A DNA stretch of 5,085 nucleotides from contig JBIKLI010000317.1 of NCBI GenBank assembly GCA_044359885.1, forward strand, positions 1 to 5,085. The letters are read 5' to 3'. Shown here one piece after another: positions 1 to 5,085 of this stretch. The stretch's first letter is position 1, and each line of letters begins with the position of its first letter. The stretch comes from CAIOSQ01 sp044359885 (GTDB lineage: Bacteria; Pseudomonadota; Alphaproteobacteria; CACIAM-22H2). Both the position numbers and the translations under genes were made by a program. The notes beneath the pieces are model-generated. The model did no database searches. It saw only the letters and a list, made by a program, of their open reading frames with translations, and was not told the DNA's origin.

Positions 1-230
1 CATCCGGGCTCGCTTGCGTGCGCCGTCGCGACCAGGGCATGGACGCGCAGGGCGCTGGACAGGTTGCGTGTGCCGCGTCGCGCGTCGATTTCCGCCACCA
101 GGGCGTTGAGCGACAATCCGCGCGCCGCCGCGATCCGGCGCAGCGCGTCCCAGAACTCCGGTTCGAGCGAGACCGAGGTGGCGTGCCCGGCGATCAGCAC
201 CGAGCGCTTGCGGATGGCGGGGTCCGGCAT
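1..230 (-). CDS. Ribbon-helix-helix protein, RHH_4 family (partial at the left edge)
   Basis: Read on the minus strand, this frame gives about 76 residues beginning MPDPAIRKRSVLIAGH and continuing through TSVSLEPEFWDALRRIA, LSLNALVAEID and NLSSALRVHAL. That order (a basic strand with an SVSLEPEFW core, then two helices ending in the LSSALR segment) is typical of the RHH_4 ribbon-helix-helix family, small putative DNA-binding proteins common in alphaproteobacteria; their targets are mostly unknown. I chose the ATG at 230 because the protein then starts just before the conserved KRSV block. Two in-frame ATGs at 248 and 245 would add six or five residues, and none of the three has a strong ribosome-binding site (a GATGGG lies 10 nt before 230). 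The core domain looks complete. The last two bases at the edge read TG, so a TGA stop could fall one base outside the window. It is divergent from the isoaspartyl peptidase gene. The family call is firm; a regulatory role is inferred. Confidence 0.82.
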   Translation of the reverse strand, partial: MPDPAIRKRSVLIAGHATSVSLEPEFWDALRRIAAARGLSLNALVAEIDARRGTRNLSSALRVHALVATAHASEPG

Positions 231-309
231 GGCGACGATGCCCATCATAGCCGCCCGGCGGCCAGGGTGCTGTCCGGTTTTCGCGCCCAGATGCCCCCGC
301 GCTCGCTGG

Positions 310-326
310 CGCCGACGCCGTCGGCG
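310..326. promoter_or_regulatory. 7-bp dyad between the divergent RHH and peptidase genes (candidate operator)
   Basis: CGCCGAC at 310-316 and GTCGGCG at 320-326 form a perfect inverted repeat with a 3-nt spacer. It ends two bases before the candidate -10 box of the peptidase gene, where a bound repressor could block RNA polymerase. The divergent gene encodes a ribbon-helix-helix protein, a fold that often binds short dyads. Short GC-only dyads also arise by chance in DNA this rich in GC, so the role is a guess. Confidence 0.3.
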
Positions 327-327
327 G

Positions 328-333
328 GATAAT
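328..333 (+). promoter_or_regulatory. Candidate -10 box of the isoaspartyl peptidase gene
   Basis: GATAAT matches five of six positions of the sigma-70 -10 consensus and stands out as the only AT-rich hexamer in this GC-rich gap. It would start a transcript near 340, leaving a leader of about 27 nt that contains the ribosome-binding site. No convincing -35 hexamer lies 16-18 bp upstream (the bases around 304-311 are CGCTGGCG), so a weak or activator-dependent promoter is possible. Confidence 0.35.
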
Positions 334-354
334 GCTGGCGTCACGATCGCCGAA

Positions 355-358
355 GGAG
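355..358 (+). promoter_or_regulatory. Ribosome-binding site that fixes the peptidase start
   Basis: GGAG inside AAGGAGA lies 8 nt upstream of the ATG at 367. It is the only strong Shine-Dalgarno match in the region, and it selects this start over the far upstream ATG at 64 in the same frame. Confidence 0.8.
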
Positions 359-366
359 ACGCCGAC

Positions 367-1299
367 ATGCCCGCCCCAGTGCTCGCCATCCATGGCGGAT
401 GCGGTGTGATTCCCCGCGACGGCATGAGCCCGGCGCGCGAAGCCGGGTTCCGCGCCAGCCTGCACGCGGCGCTCGCGGCCGGCTGGGCGGTGCTCGCGCG
501 TGGCGGTGCGGCGATGGAGGCGGTCGAGGCCGCGATCGTCGTCATGGAGGACGACCCGAACTTCAACGCCGGTCATGGCTCGGCGTTCAACGCCGACGGC
601 GCGCACGAGCTCGACGCGTCGATCATGGACGGCGCGACCGCCCTGGCCGGGGCCGTGGCGTCGACCCGCCGCATCCGCAATCCGATCCGGGTGGTCGCCG
701 CGCTGGCGCGGCGCGGCGCCGATCCGCTGATGCTGGCGGGCGAGGGGGCGGATCGCTGGGCCGCGGCGAATGGCTTCGAGATGGTCGACAACGCCCATTT
801 CGGCACCGACTGGCGGCGCGCTGCCCTGGCGGAAATCCGCGCGCGTGCCGTCGCGGGCACGCTGGCGGCGGCGCCGGAATCGGAGAAGCACGGCACGGTG
901 GGCGCGGCGGCGCTCGACGCCGCCGGCCATCTCGCCGCCGGCACCTCGACAGGCGGCTACACCAACAAGCTGGTCGGTCGGGTCGGCGATTCGCCGATCA
1001 TCGGCGCCGGCACCTGGGCCGACGATCGCAGCTGCGCGATATCGGCGACGGGCAAGGGCGAGTTCTTCATCCGCAAGGCGCTGGCGCATGAGATCCATGC
1101 CCGCATGCGATGGGGGGGCCAGTCGCTGGCGGCGGCCAGCCACGCGATGATCCATTCGGAGTTGCACGGCTGGGCGGCCGGCGCCGGTCTGGTGGCGGTC
1201 GATCACGCCGGCAACGTCGCCATGCCCTACGACACCGAGGGCATGTATCGCGGCAAGGCCTCGGTGGCTGGGATCGAGGTCGCGATCTACGCGTCGTGA
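367..1299 (+). CDS. iaaA: Isoaspartyl peptidase / L-asparaginase (Ntn-hydrolase, plant-type)
   Basis: This 310-residue protein belongs to the plant-type asparaginase family, which hydrolyses beta-aspartyl dipeptides and, more weakly, L-asparagine in the cytoplasm. It is made as an inactive precursor that cuts itself into alpha and beta subunits, with the new N-terminal threonine as nucleophile. Visible signs are the HGGCG start motif (residues 9-13), NAGHGS (67-72) with the HELDASIMDG-like block that follows, and the cleavage site HGTVG, placing the nucleophile at Thr177 (Thr179 in E. coli IaaA). By the same two-residue offset, Thr195, Arg205, Asp208, Thr228 and Gly229 match the family's catalytic and substrate-binding residues. 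The C-terminus keeps the family's MPYDTEGMYRG block. Length is close to the E. coli enzyme (about 320 aa). The ATG at 367 is chosen for its GGAG 8 nt upstream; the frame is open back to 64, but that part looks non-coding. The gene runs alone between a divergent RHH gene and a convergent protease gene. Preference between dipeptides and asparagine cannot be read from sequence. Confidence 0.95.
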   Translation: MPAPVLAIHGGCGVIPRDGMSPAREAGFRASLHAALAAGWAVLARGGAAMEAVEAAIVVMEDDPNFNAGHGSAFNADGAHELDASIMDGATALAGAVASTRRIRNPIRVVAALARRGADPLMLAGEGADRWAAANGFEMVDNAHFGTDWRRAALAEIRARAVAGTLAAAPESEKHGTVGAAALDAAGHLAAGTSTGGYTNKLVGRVGDSPIIGAGTWADDRSCAISATGKGEFFIRKALAHEIHARMRWGGQSLAAASHAMIHSELHGWAAGAGLVAVDHAGNVAMPYDTEGMYRGKASVAGIEVAIYAS

Positions 1300-1314
1300 C
1301 GGAGCGGCGCGGCC

Positions 1315-2409
1315 TCACTCGGGCGCGCGGCCGGTCGTGACCGGCACGTCGACTTCGCCGCCGCGGCGCAGCAGCGTCAGGACCACGCGGGTGCCGGGGC
1401 GGCGCGCGGCGACGGCGCGGGGCACGTCGCGGACCTGGTCGATCCGCTGGCCGTCGACCGCGACGACGACGTCGCCCTGGCGCAACCCGCCGCGCGCAGC
1501 GGGGCTGTTGGCCTCCACGGCGGCGATCAGCACGCCCTCGACGTCGGGTCTGAGACCGAGCCGCGCCGCCACCTGAGGCGTCACCTCCTGGAGCGCGATG
1601 CCGAGCCAGCCGCGTTCGACGCGTCCGCTGCGCAGGATTTCGTCGACGACCGGCCGCGCCATGTTCGAGGGGATGGCGAAGCCGATCCCGACGCTGCCGC
1701 CGCTGGGCGAGTAGATCGCGGTGTTCACGCCGATCACCTCGCCGTCGAGGTTGAAGGACGGACCGCCCGAGTTGCCGGTGTTGATCGGCGCGTCGATCTG
1801 CAGGAAGTCGTCGTAGGGGCCGGCCTGAAGGTCGCGGCCGCGGGCCGAAACGATGCCGGCGGTCACCGTGCCGCCGAGGCCGAACGGATTTCCGACCGCG
1901 AGGATCCAGTCGCCGACCTCGACGCGGTCCGAGTCGCCCCAGGACACCGCCGGATAGCTTTCCCGCCCCTCGAGCCGCAGCACCGCAAGGTCGGTCTTGT
2001 CGTCCCGCCCCACCAGCTGCGCGCGCACCGCCTTGCCGCCGTTGGTTATGGCGACGATCTCGCGGGCGTTCTCGACCACATGGTTGTTGGTGACGACGAC
2101 GCCGGCGGGGTCGACGACGAAGCCCGAACCCATCGAGGTCGCGCGTCGAGCGGCGGGCGGGCGGCGTGCCTCGCCGAAACGCCGCATCATCTCCTCCAGC
2201 TGGTTCCCCTGGCCGGCCTGGGGGCGTACCGGCGCTTCGACCACGGCGGCGATGTTGACGACCGCCGGGGTGACGCGGCGCGCCAGCGGCGCGAAGCTCG
2301 CGGGCCCGCCGCGCGCGGGGGCTGGCCGCGCGGGCAGGCCAACGATCGCGAGGGCACCGGCGCCGGCGAACAGATGCCGGCGTGAAAGGGGGCGGGCGGA
2401 CAGGATCAT
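1315..2409 (-). CDS. HtrA/Deg-type periplasmic serine protease, one PDZ domain, Tat signal
   Basis: This 364-residue S1C protease should act in the cell envelope, cutting misfolded proteins. The N-terminus carries a twin-arginine signal: SRRHLF at 9-14, a hydrophobic stretch AGAGALAIVGL, and a likely cleavage after APA (residue 32). The trypsin-like domain follows (about 39-255) with the full triad: His110 in TNNHVV, Asp140 in DKTDLAVL and Ser214 in GNSGGP. One PDZ domain (about 262-357) begins with the carboxylate-binding loop RGWLGI, and the protein ends right after it, so it is DegS-like in layout but has a cleavable signal instead of an anchor. It is a close paralog of the upstream protease gene, 104 bp away on the same strand, and the two may be co-transcribed. 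The start at 2409 is chosen because it includes the signal; no good ribosome-binding site precedes it. The stop lies 15 bp from the convergent peptidase stop. Family and catalysis are clear; substrates are unknown, and DegP, DegQ or DegS function cannot be assigned. Confidence 0.93.
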   Translation of the reverse strand: MILSARPLSRRHLFAGAGALAIVGLPARPAPARGGPASFAPLARRVTPAVVNIAAVVEAPVRPQAGQGNQLEEMMRRFGEARRPPAARRATSMGSGFVVDPAGVVVTNNHVVENAREIVAITNGGKAVRAQLVGRDDKTDLAVLRLEGRESYPAVSWGDSDRVEVGDWILAVGNPFGLGGTVTAGIVSARGRDLQAGPYDDFLQIDAPINTGNSGGPSFNLDGEVIGVNTAIYSPSGGSVGIGFAIPSNMARPVVDEILRSGRVERGWLGIALQEVTPQVAARLGLRPDVEGVLIAAVEANSPAARGGLRQGDVVVAVDGQRIDQVRDVPRAVAARRPGTRVVLTLLRRGGEVDVPVTTGRAPE

Positions 2410-2426
2410 GATGGCGGTCCGTGATT

Positions 2427-2440
2427 CGTCGCCCGCGACG
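2427..2440 (-). other. Small hairpin in the leader of the single-PDZ protease gene
   Basis: On the minus strand this reads CGTCG, loop CGGG, CGACG: a 5-bp stem about 17 nt upstream of the start codon at 2409. A second copy of CGTCGC at 2450-2455 could pair with the same GCGACG arm instead, so two exclusive foldings can be drawn. The start codon lacks a good ribosome-binding site, so leader structure could matter. This is a visual pattern only. Confidence 0.2.
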
Positions 2441-2489
2441 GCCGCAGGCGCGACGCCCTGATCATAGGGCGCCGCGCCGCGAACCGAAG

Positions 2490-2505
2490 GCCCGGCCCGC
2501 CGGGC
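2490..2505 (-). terminator. GC hairpin after the two-PDZ protease gene (weak terminator candidate)
   Basis: Eight bases after the stop of the upstream protease, the minus strand reads GCCCGG, loop CGGG, CCGGGC: a perfect 6-bp all-GC stem with a 4-nt loop. The bases that follow (CTTCGGTTCG) are not a T-tract, so it may slow or partly end transcription or protect the 3' end of the message instead of being a full intrinsic terminator. If it is weak, the single-PDZ gene downstream is read from the same transcript. Confidence 0.3.
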
Positions 2506-2513
2506 GAGGCGCG

Positions 2514-3989
2514 TCAGCCCGCTGTCTGGGGCAGACGCACGGCCACGAAGCGCTCCATGCCCGCCCGATCGACCAGCATCACGACGCTGGGGCTCTGGCG
2601 CGCGCGCGCGCGTTCCAGCGCCGCCACGATGTCGGCCGCCGTCTCGACGCCGTCGCCGCCGACCTCGACGATCAGGTCGCCGGCCGCGAGTCCGGCCTGC
2701 TCGGCCTGCGAACCGTTGCGCACGTGGACGATGGCGACGCCGCGCGCCGCCGGCCCAAGGTCGAGGCGCCCGCGCAGGTCGGCCGTGAGTGGCGCGAGCC
2801 CCAGGCCAAGCGTCTCGGCGCTGGCGGGAACCGGGGCTGCGGCGCGCACGACGCGTTCGGCCTGCCGCGTGCTGCCGACGACCACCGGCACCTGCATCGC
2901 GTTGCCGCGGCGCAGGATGTCGATGGCGGCCGTCGTGCCGGGCTTCACCGCGGCCACGGCGCGCGGCAATTCGCGCATGCGGTTCAAGGGGCGGCCGTCG
3001 ACCGCGACCACGACGTCGCCCTGGCGCAGACCGGCGCGCGCCGCGGGCCCGTTGGGGTCGAGCTGGGCGATCAGCGCGCCCTCCTGGCCCTGTGGCAGGC
3101 CCAGACCGGCCGCGATGTCGGGCGTCAGCGGCTGCACCGAGACGCCGATCCAGCCGCGCTCGACATGGCCGCGCTCGCGCAGCTCGTCGACCACCTGGCG
3201 CGCGATCGCGGCGGGGATGGCGAAGCCGATGCCGACATTGCCGCCGTTGGGCGAGAAGATCGCCGTGTTGACCCCGATCACGCGGCCCGACATGTCGAAG
3301 GACGGCCCGCCGGAATTGCCGGAGTTGATCGGCGCGTCGAGCTGCAGGAAGTCGTCATAGGGCCCGGCCTGGATGTCGCGGCCGCGCGCGGACACGATGC
3401 CCGCGGTGACGGTGCCGCCAAGCCCGAACGGGTTGCCGACCGCGAGGATCCAGTCGCCGACCTGCACCGCGTCGGAATCGCCCCAGGCGACGGCCGGCAG
3501 CGGCCGGTCGCCGTCGACCTTGAGCAGCGCCAGATCCGTCTTGTCGTCTCGGCCGACCAGCCGGGCCTTGGCCTGTCGCCCGTCGGCGAAGGTCACCGAG
3601 ATGTCGGTGGCCTCGCCGGCCACGTGGTTGTTGGTGACGATGTAGCCCGCCGGATCGATCACGAAGCCCGAGCCCTGCGCGGTCGCCCGGCGCGGCGGCG
3701 CGCCCGGCCGGTCGCGCGGGGGCATCGGCGCTCCGAATCGGCGCAGGAACTCCTCCATCGGCGATCCCGGCGCCATCGCGCCGGACGCCGCGGCGTCGCG
3801 GGCGGGAATCTCGCGCGTGGCGGCGATGTTGACGACCGCCGGCGTGACCTGCCGGACGAGAGGGGCGAAGCTTTCGCCGGCCGCCCGGCCATGGGCGCCG
3901 GACGGTGCGAAGGACAGGACGAGCATCGCGGCGACGGCGATCGTCGCCGCGGCGGCGCGTGGGGTGGCGGGAAGGACGGTATCGGGCAT
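2514..3989 (-). CDS. degP: HtrA/DegP-like (Do) periplasmic serine protease with two PDZ domains
   Basis: This 491-residue protein has the full Do/DegP layout of a periplasmic chaperone-protease that removes misfolded envelope proteins. It begins with a Sec-like signal: Arg11, a hydrophobic core at about 12-28, and a likely cleavage after AHG (residue 34). The protease domain (about 41-267) has His122 in TNNHVA, Asp152 in DKTDLALL and Ser226 in GNSGGP. PDZ1 spans about 274-372 (loop RGWIGV) and PDZ2 about 392-487 (loop TLGLGL). Length is close to E. coli DegP (about 475 aa). I start it at the ATG at 3989, with AGGGAG (4002-3997) 7 nt upstream and the signal directly after. An in-frame ATG at 4007 would add six residues, and the open frame back to 4283 has no coding look. 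It is the promoter-proximal member of a tandem pair with the single-PDZ paralog; residues 177-205 are identical to residues 165-193 there. DegP against DegQ or MucD naming is not settled by sequence alone. Confidence 0.94.
   Translation of the reverse strand: MPDTVLPATPRAAAATIAVAAMLVLSFAPSGAHGRAAGESFAPLVRQVTPAVVNIAATREIPARDAAASGAMAPGSPMEEFLRRFGAPMPPRDRPGAPPRRATAQGSGFVIDPAGYIVTNNHVAGEATDISVTFADGRQAKARLVGRDDKTDLALLKVDGDRPLPAVAWGDSDAVQVGDWILAVGNPFGLGGTVTAGIVSARGRDIQAGPYDDFLQLDAPINSGNSGGPSFDMSGRVIGVNTAIFSPNGGNVGIGFAIPAAIARQVVDELRERGHVERGWIGVSVQPLTPDIAAGLGLPQGQEGALIAQLDPNGPAARAGLRQGDVVVAVDGRPLNRMRELPRAVAAVKPGTTAAIDILRRGNAMQVPVVVGSTRQAERVVRAAAPVPASAETLGLGLAPLTADLRGRLDLGPAARGVAIVHVRNGSQAEQAGLAAGDLIVEVGGDGVETAADIVAALERARARQSPSVVMLVDRAGMERFVAVRLPQTAG
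2599..2612. repeat. (CG)7 dinucleotide tract inside the second PDZ domain
   Basis: Seven uninterrupted CG units encode the alternating Arg-Ala run at residues 460-464 of the two-PDZ protease. Gain or loss of one unit would shift the frame and change about the last 30 residues, leaving the protease domain and PDZ1 intact. Alternating CG of this length can also adopt Z-DNA. In this GC-rich genome it may be mere codon choice. Confidence 0.6.
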
Positions 3990-3996
3990 GGATGGA

Positions 3997-4002
3997 CTCC
4001 CT
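3997..4002 (-). promoter_or_regulatory. Ribosome-binding site that fixes the two-PDZ protease start
   Basis: AGGGAG on the minus strand lies 7 nt before the ATG at 3989. It falls inside the reading frame that would be used from the upstream ATG at 4007, and so favours the shorter protein. Confidence 0.7.
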
Positions 4003-4093
4003 GACATTGAGACCTGATCCGCGCGACCGCTGCGGCCCGGTGGCCTCGGTGCGCGTAGGGCCGAGATGGGTGCCGTCCTTGGCGCATGCTGGG

Positions 4094-4113
4094 AAATCTC
4101 GTGGCGGAGATTT
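4094..4113. promoter_or_regulatory. AAATCTC-N6-GAGATTT dyad in the protease/transporter divergent gap
   Basis: AAATCTC at 4094-4100 and GAGATTT at 4107-4113 form a perfect 7-bp inverted repeat with a 6-nt spacer, centred about 115 bp before the protease start and about 148 bp before the transporter start. It holds the most AT-rich bases of the gap, which makes chance less likely than for an all-GC dyad. The size and symmetry fit a site for a dimeric regulator that could serve either gene. I cannot match it to a known regulator; a hairpin in a leader RNA is the alternative. Confidence 0.45.
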
Positions 4114-4155
4114 GGCCGTCGTCTTGTTTCTGCCGCCATCCGCCCTTGGCCGAGG

Positions 4156-4177
4156 GTCCCGCGCCCGGCGGCGGGAC
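4156..4177. other. GTCCCGC-N8-GCGGGAC inverted repeat upstream of the transporter gene
   Basis: Arms at 4156-4162 and 4171-4177 match over 7 bp around an 8-nt GC-rich loop, which can also fold further. It lies 75 bp before the transporter start. It may be a stable hairpin in a leader RNA, a transcription barrier between the divergent genes, or chance in GC-rich DNA. No T-tract follows on either strand. Confidence 0.25.
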
Positions 4178-4219
4178 GCCAGCCCCGCGGCACGATGGTC
4201 GCCGGGTGGCGTCCGGGCC

Positions 4220-4225
4220 TATGCT
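4220..4225 (+). promoter_or_regulatory. Weak -10-like hexamer before the transporter gene
   Basis: TATGCT matches four of six bases of the sigma-70 -10 consensus and would give a leader of about 20 nt, holding the G-rich stretch at 4243-4248 as ribosome-binding site. The bases 17 bp upstream (around 4197-4202, GGTCGC) are not a good -35. It is offered only as the best candidate in the region. Confidence 0.18.
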
Positions 4226-4251
4226 GGCGGCGGTCGCCGTCCGGGGGGAAC

Positions 4252-5085
4252 ATGTCATCGTCGACGCAGCGCCTGCCGGACAATCTGCGCGGCGCGCTCT
4301 GGCTGTCGCTGGCGATGGTCGTGCTGACCGTCGAGGCGATGCTGCTGCGGCTGGCGGACGGTTCGGTGCCGCTTTCCAGCTACATGCTGCTGCGGTCGGG
4401 CGCGCAGTTCGCGCTCGGTGTCTGCCTGCTGACCGCGCTGGGCGAGGGCGTCGCCGGCGCGCGAACGAAGCGCGGCTGGCTGCAGGCGGTGCGTGGTCTG
4501 TCCAGCCTGGTCAGCTGGCAGCTCTATTACTTTTCCTTTCGCACGCTCGACTTCGCGGTCGCGACGACCCTGAACTTCACCACCGCGCTGTTCGTGGCGC
4601 TGCTCGCGGGCCCGGTGATGGGCGAGCGGGTCGGTCTCTGGCGGTGGCTCGCGACACTGGTCGGCTTCGGCGGCGTGCTGCTGGTGGTGAGGCCAGGGGG
4701 CGGCGGCGATCCGCTCGGCATCGGTGCCGGTCTCGCCAGCGCGCTGCTCGGCACCGTGATCGTCTTCGGCAACCGCGCGCTGGGGCGCAGCGACCGGGTC
4801 GAGACGACGATGTTCTGGGTCGGCACCATCACGCTCGCCGGCTCGTTGCCCCCGGCGATCCTGGGCTGGCAGCCGATGGCAAGCGCGGATGGGCTGCTGC
4901 TCGGCGCCGCGGCCGCCGCCGGCGCGGGCGCGCTCTGGCTGATCCTGCTGGCCTTCCGTGTCGGCGAGGCGTCGGCCTTGTCGTCGATCCCCTATCTGCG
5001 TCTGCTCTTCGCCGCCGTCGCCGGGTGGCTCGTCTTTGGCGAGGTCCCCGATCCCTGGACCGCCGCGGGCTGCGCCACGATCGTC
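4252..5085 (+). CDS. EamA/DMT-superfamily membrane transporter (partial at the right edge)
   Basis: The frame from the ATG at 4252 stays open for 278 codons to the window edge. It encodes a very hydrophobic protein of the drug/metabolite transporter superfamily, inner-membrane carriers usually built of ten helices as two EamA repeats. I can place about nine segments: roughly 14-35, 43-63, 76-97, 102-121, 129-147, 155-173, 186-204, 214-234 and 244-262, with a tenth beginning at 269. Each repeat shows the family's Gly-Glu motif before its last helix: GE at 124-125 (GERVGLWRW) and GE at 263-264 (FGEVPDPWTAAG). Full-length members are about 290-310 aa, so only the C-terminal tail is missing. A G-rich stretch (4243-4248, then AA) just before the ATG may serve as ribosome-binding site. 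It is divergent from the protease pair. DMT substrates range over amino acids, metabolites and drugs, and none can be assigned here. The start is fairly but not fully secure. Confidence 0.9.
   Translation, partial: MSSSTQRLPDNLRGALWLSLAMVVLTVEAMLLRLADGSVPLSSYMLLRSGAQFALGVCLLTALGEGVAGARTKRGWLQAVRGLSSLVSWQLYYFSFRTLDFAVATTLNFTTALFVALLAGPVMGERVGLWRWLATLVGFGGVLLVVRPGGGGDPLGIGAGLASALLGTVIVFGNRALGRSDRVETTMFWVGTITLAGSLPPAILGWQPMASADGLLLGAAAAAGAGALWLILLAFRVGEASALSSIPYLRLLFAAVAGWLVFGEVPDPWTAAGCATIV

Noticed and set aside
64..366. An N-terminal extension of the isoaspartyl peptidase starting at an ATG at 64.
   Set aside because: The added residues are Arg/Ala-rich, overlap the RHH gene on the other strand, and precede both the GGAG at 355-358 and the family's normal start before the HGGCG motif.
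573..944. A 123-codon minus-strand open frame opposite the peptidase gene.
   Set aside because: It overlaps the conserved catalytic part of the peptidase, has no domain features and is of a composition expected from GC-rich antisense reading.
2421..4004. A 527-codon open frame on the plus strand opposite the two-PDZ protease gene.
   Set aside because: It is the antisense shadow of a GC-rich gene; the protein is an Arg/Ala/Gly/Asp-rich string with no family features, while the minus strand holds a complete protease with its triad and PDZ domains.
4064..4070. CCCATCT on the minus strand, resembling a heat-shock sigma-32 -10 box upstream of the protease gene.
   Set aside because: No CTTG-type -35 box lies at a proper distance upstream, so the match is only half a promoter.
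4247..4251. GGAAC, resembling the -35 box of an EcfG general stress promoter.
   Set aside because: No CGTT follows at 16-17 bp, and the bases sit directly on the transporter's start codon region.
3990..4283. A 98-residue N-terminal extension of the two-PDZ protease from an ATG at 4283.
   Set aside because: It would bury the signal peptide, overlap the transporter start and look non-coding; the ATG at 3989 has a good ribosome-binding site.
4527..4832. A 101-codon open frame on the minus strand, rich in Pro, Ser and Thr.
   Set aside because: It lies wholly opposite the EamA transporter frame, which shows ten-helix DMT features; the minus frame has no recognisable domain or start signals.

Overview
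The window is GC-rich (around 70 % by eye), with codons ending mostly in G or C. It reads as ordinary, well-kept chromosomal DNA from an alphaproteobacterium, possibly of the Rhodospirillales type. That placement is an inference from base composition, from the RHH_4-type ribbon-helix-helix protein, and from the alphaproteobacterial look of the Do-like proteases. I see no tRNA, rRNA, CRISPR array, insertion sequence or phage gene.

Layout from left to right: (1) 1-230, minus strand: a ribbon-helix-helix protein of the RHH_4 family, cut by the window edge close to its C-terminus. (2) 367-1299, plus strand: a complete isoaspartyl peptidase/L-asparaginase (IaaA type) of the Ntn-hydrolase fold, with its autocleavage threonine. 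It diverges from the RHH gene across about 136 bp that hold a candidate -10 box and a 7-bp dyad. (3) 1315-2409, minus strand: an HtrA/Deg serine protease with a twin-arginine signal and one PDZ domain, converging on the peptidase gene with only 15 bp between the two stops. (4) 2514-3989, minus strand: a second, longer HtrA/Deg protease with a Sec-like signal and two PDZ domains. It lies upstream of the first in the same direction, so the two form a tandem paralogous pair. (5) 3990-4251: a divergent intergenic region with two clear dyads. (6) 4252 to the right edge, plus strand: an EamA/DMT-family membrane transporter, open at the end of the window.

The theme of the middle of the window is protein quality control. 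Two cell-envelope chaperone-proteases that should leave the cytoplasm by different routes lie next to an enzyme that hydrolyses beta-aspartyl (isoaspartyl) dipeptides, the residue of breaking down age-damaged proteins. That link is inferred from gene order only; the peptidase is on the opposite strand and has its own start signals. The transporter is probably an unrelated neighbour that shares the regulatory gap.

I do not see a wholly new system here. The points most worth a second look are the Tat/Sec split between the two Deg paralogs, the AAATCTC-N6-GAGATTT dyad upstream of them, and a (CG)7 tract inside the second PDZ domain.
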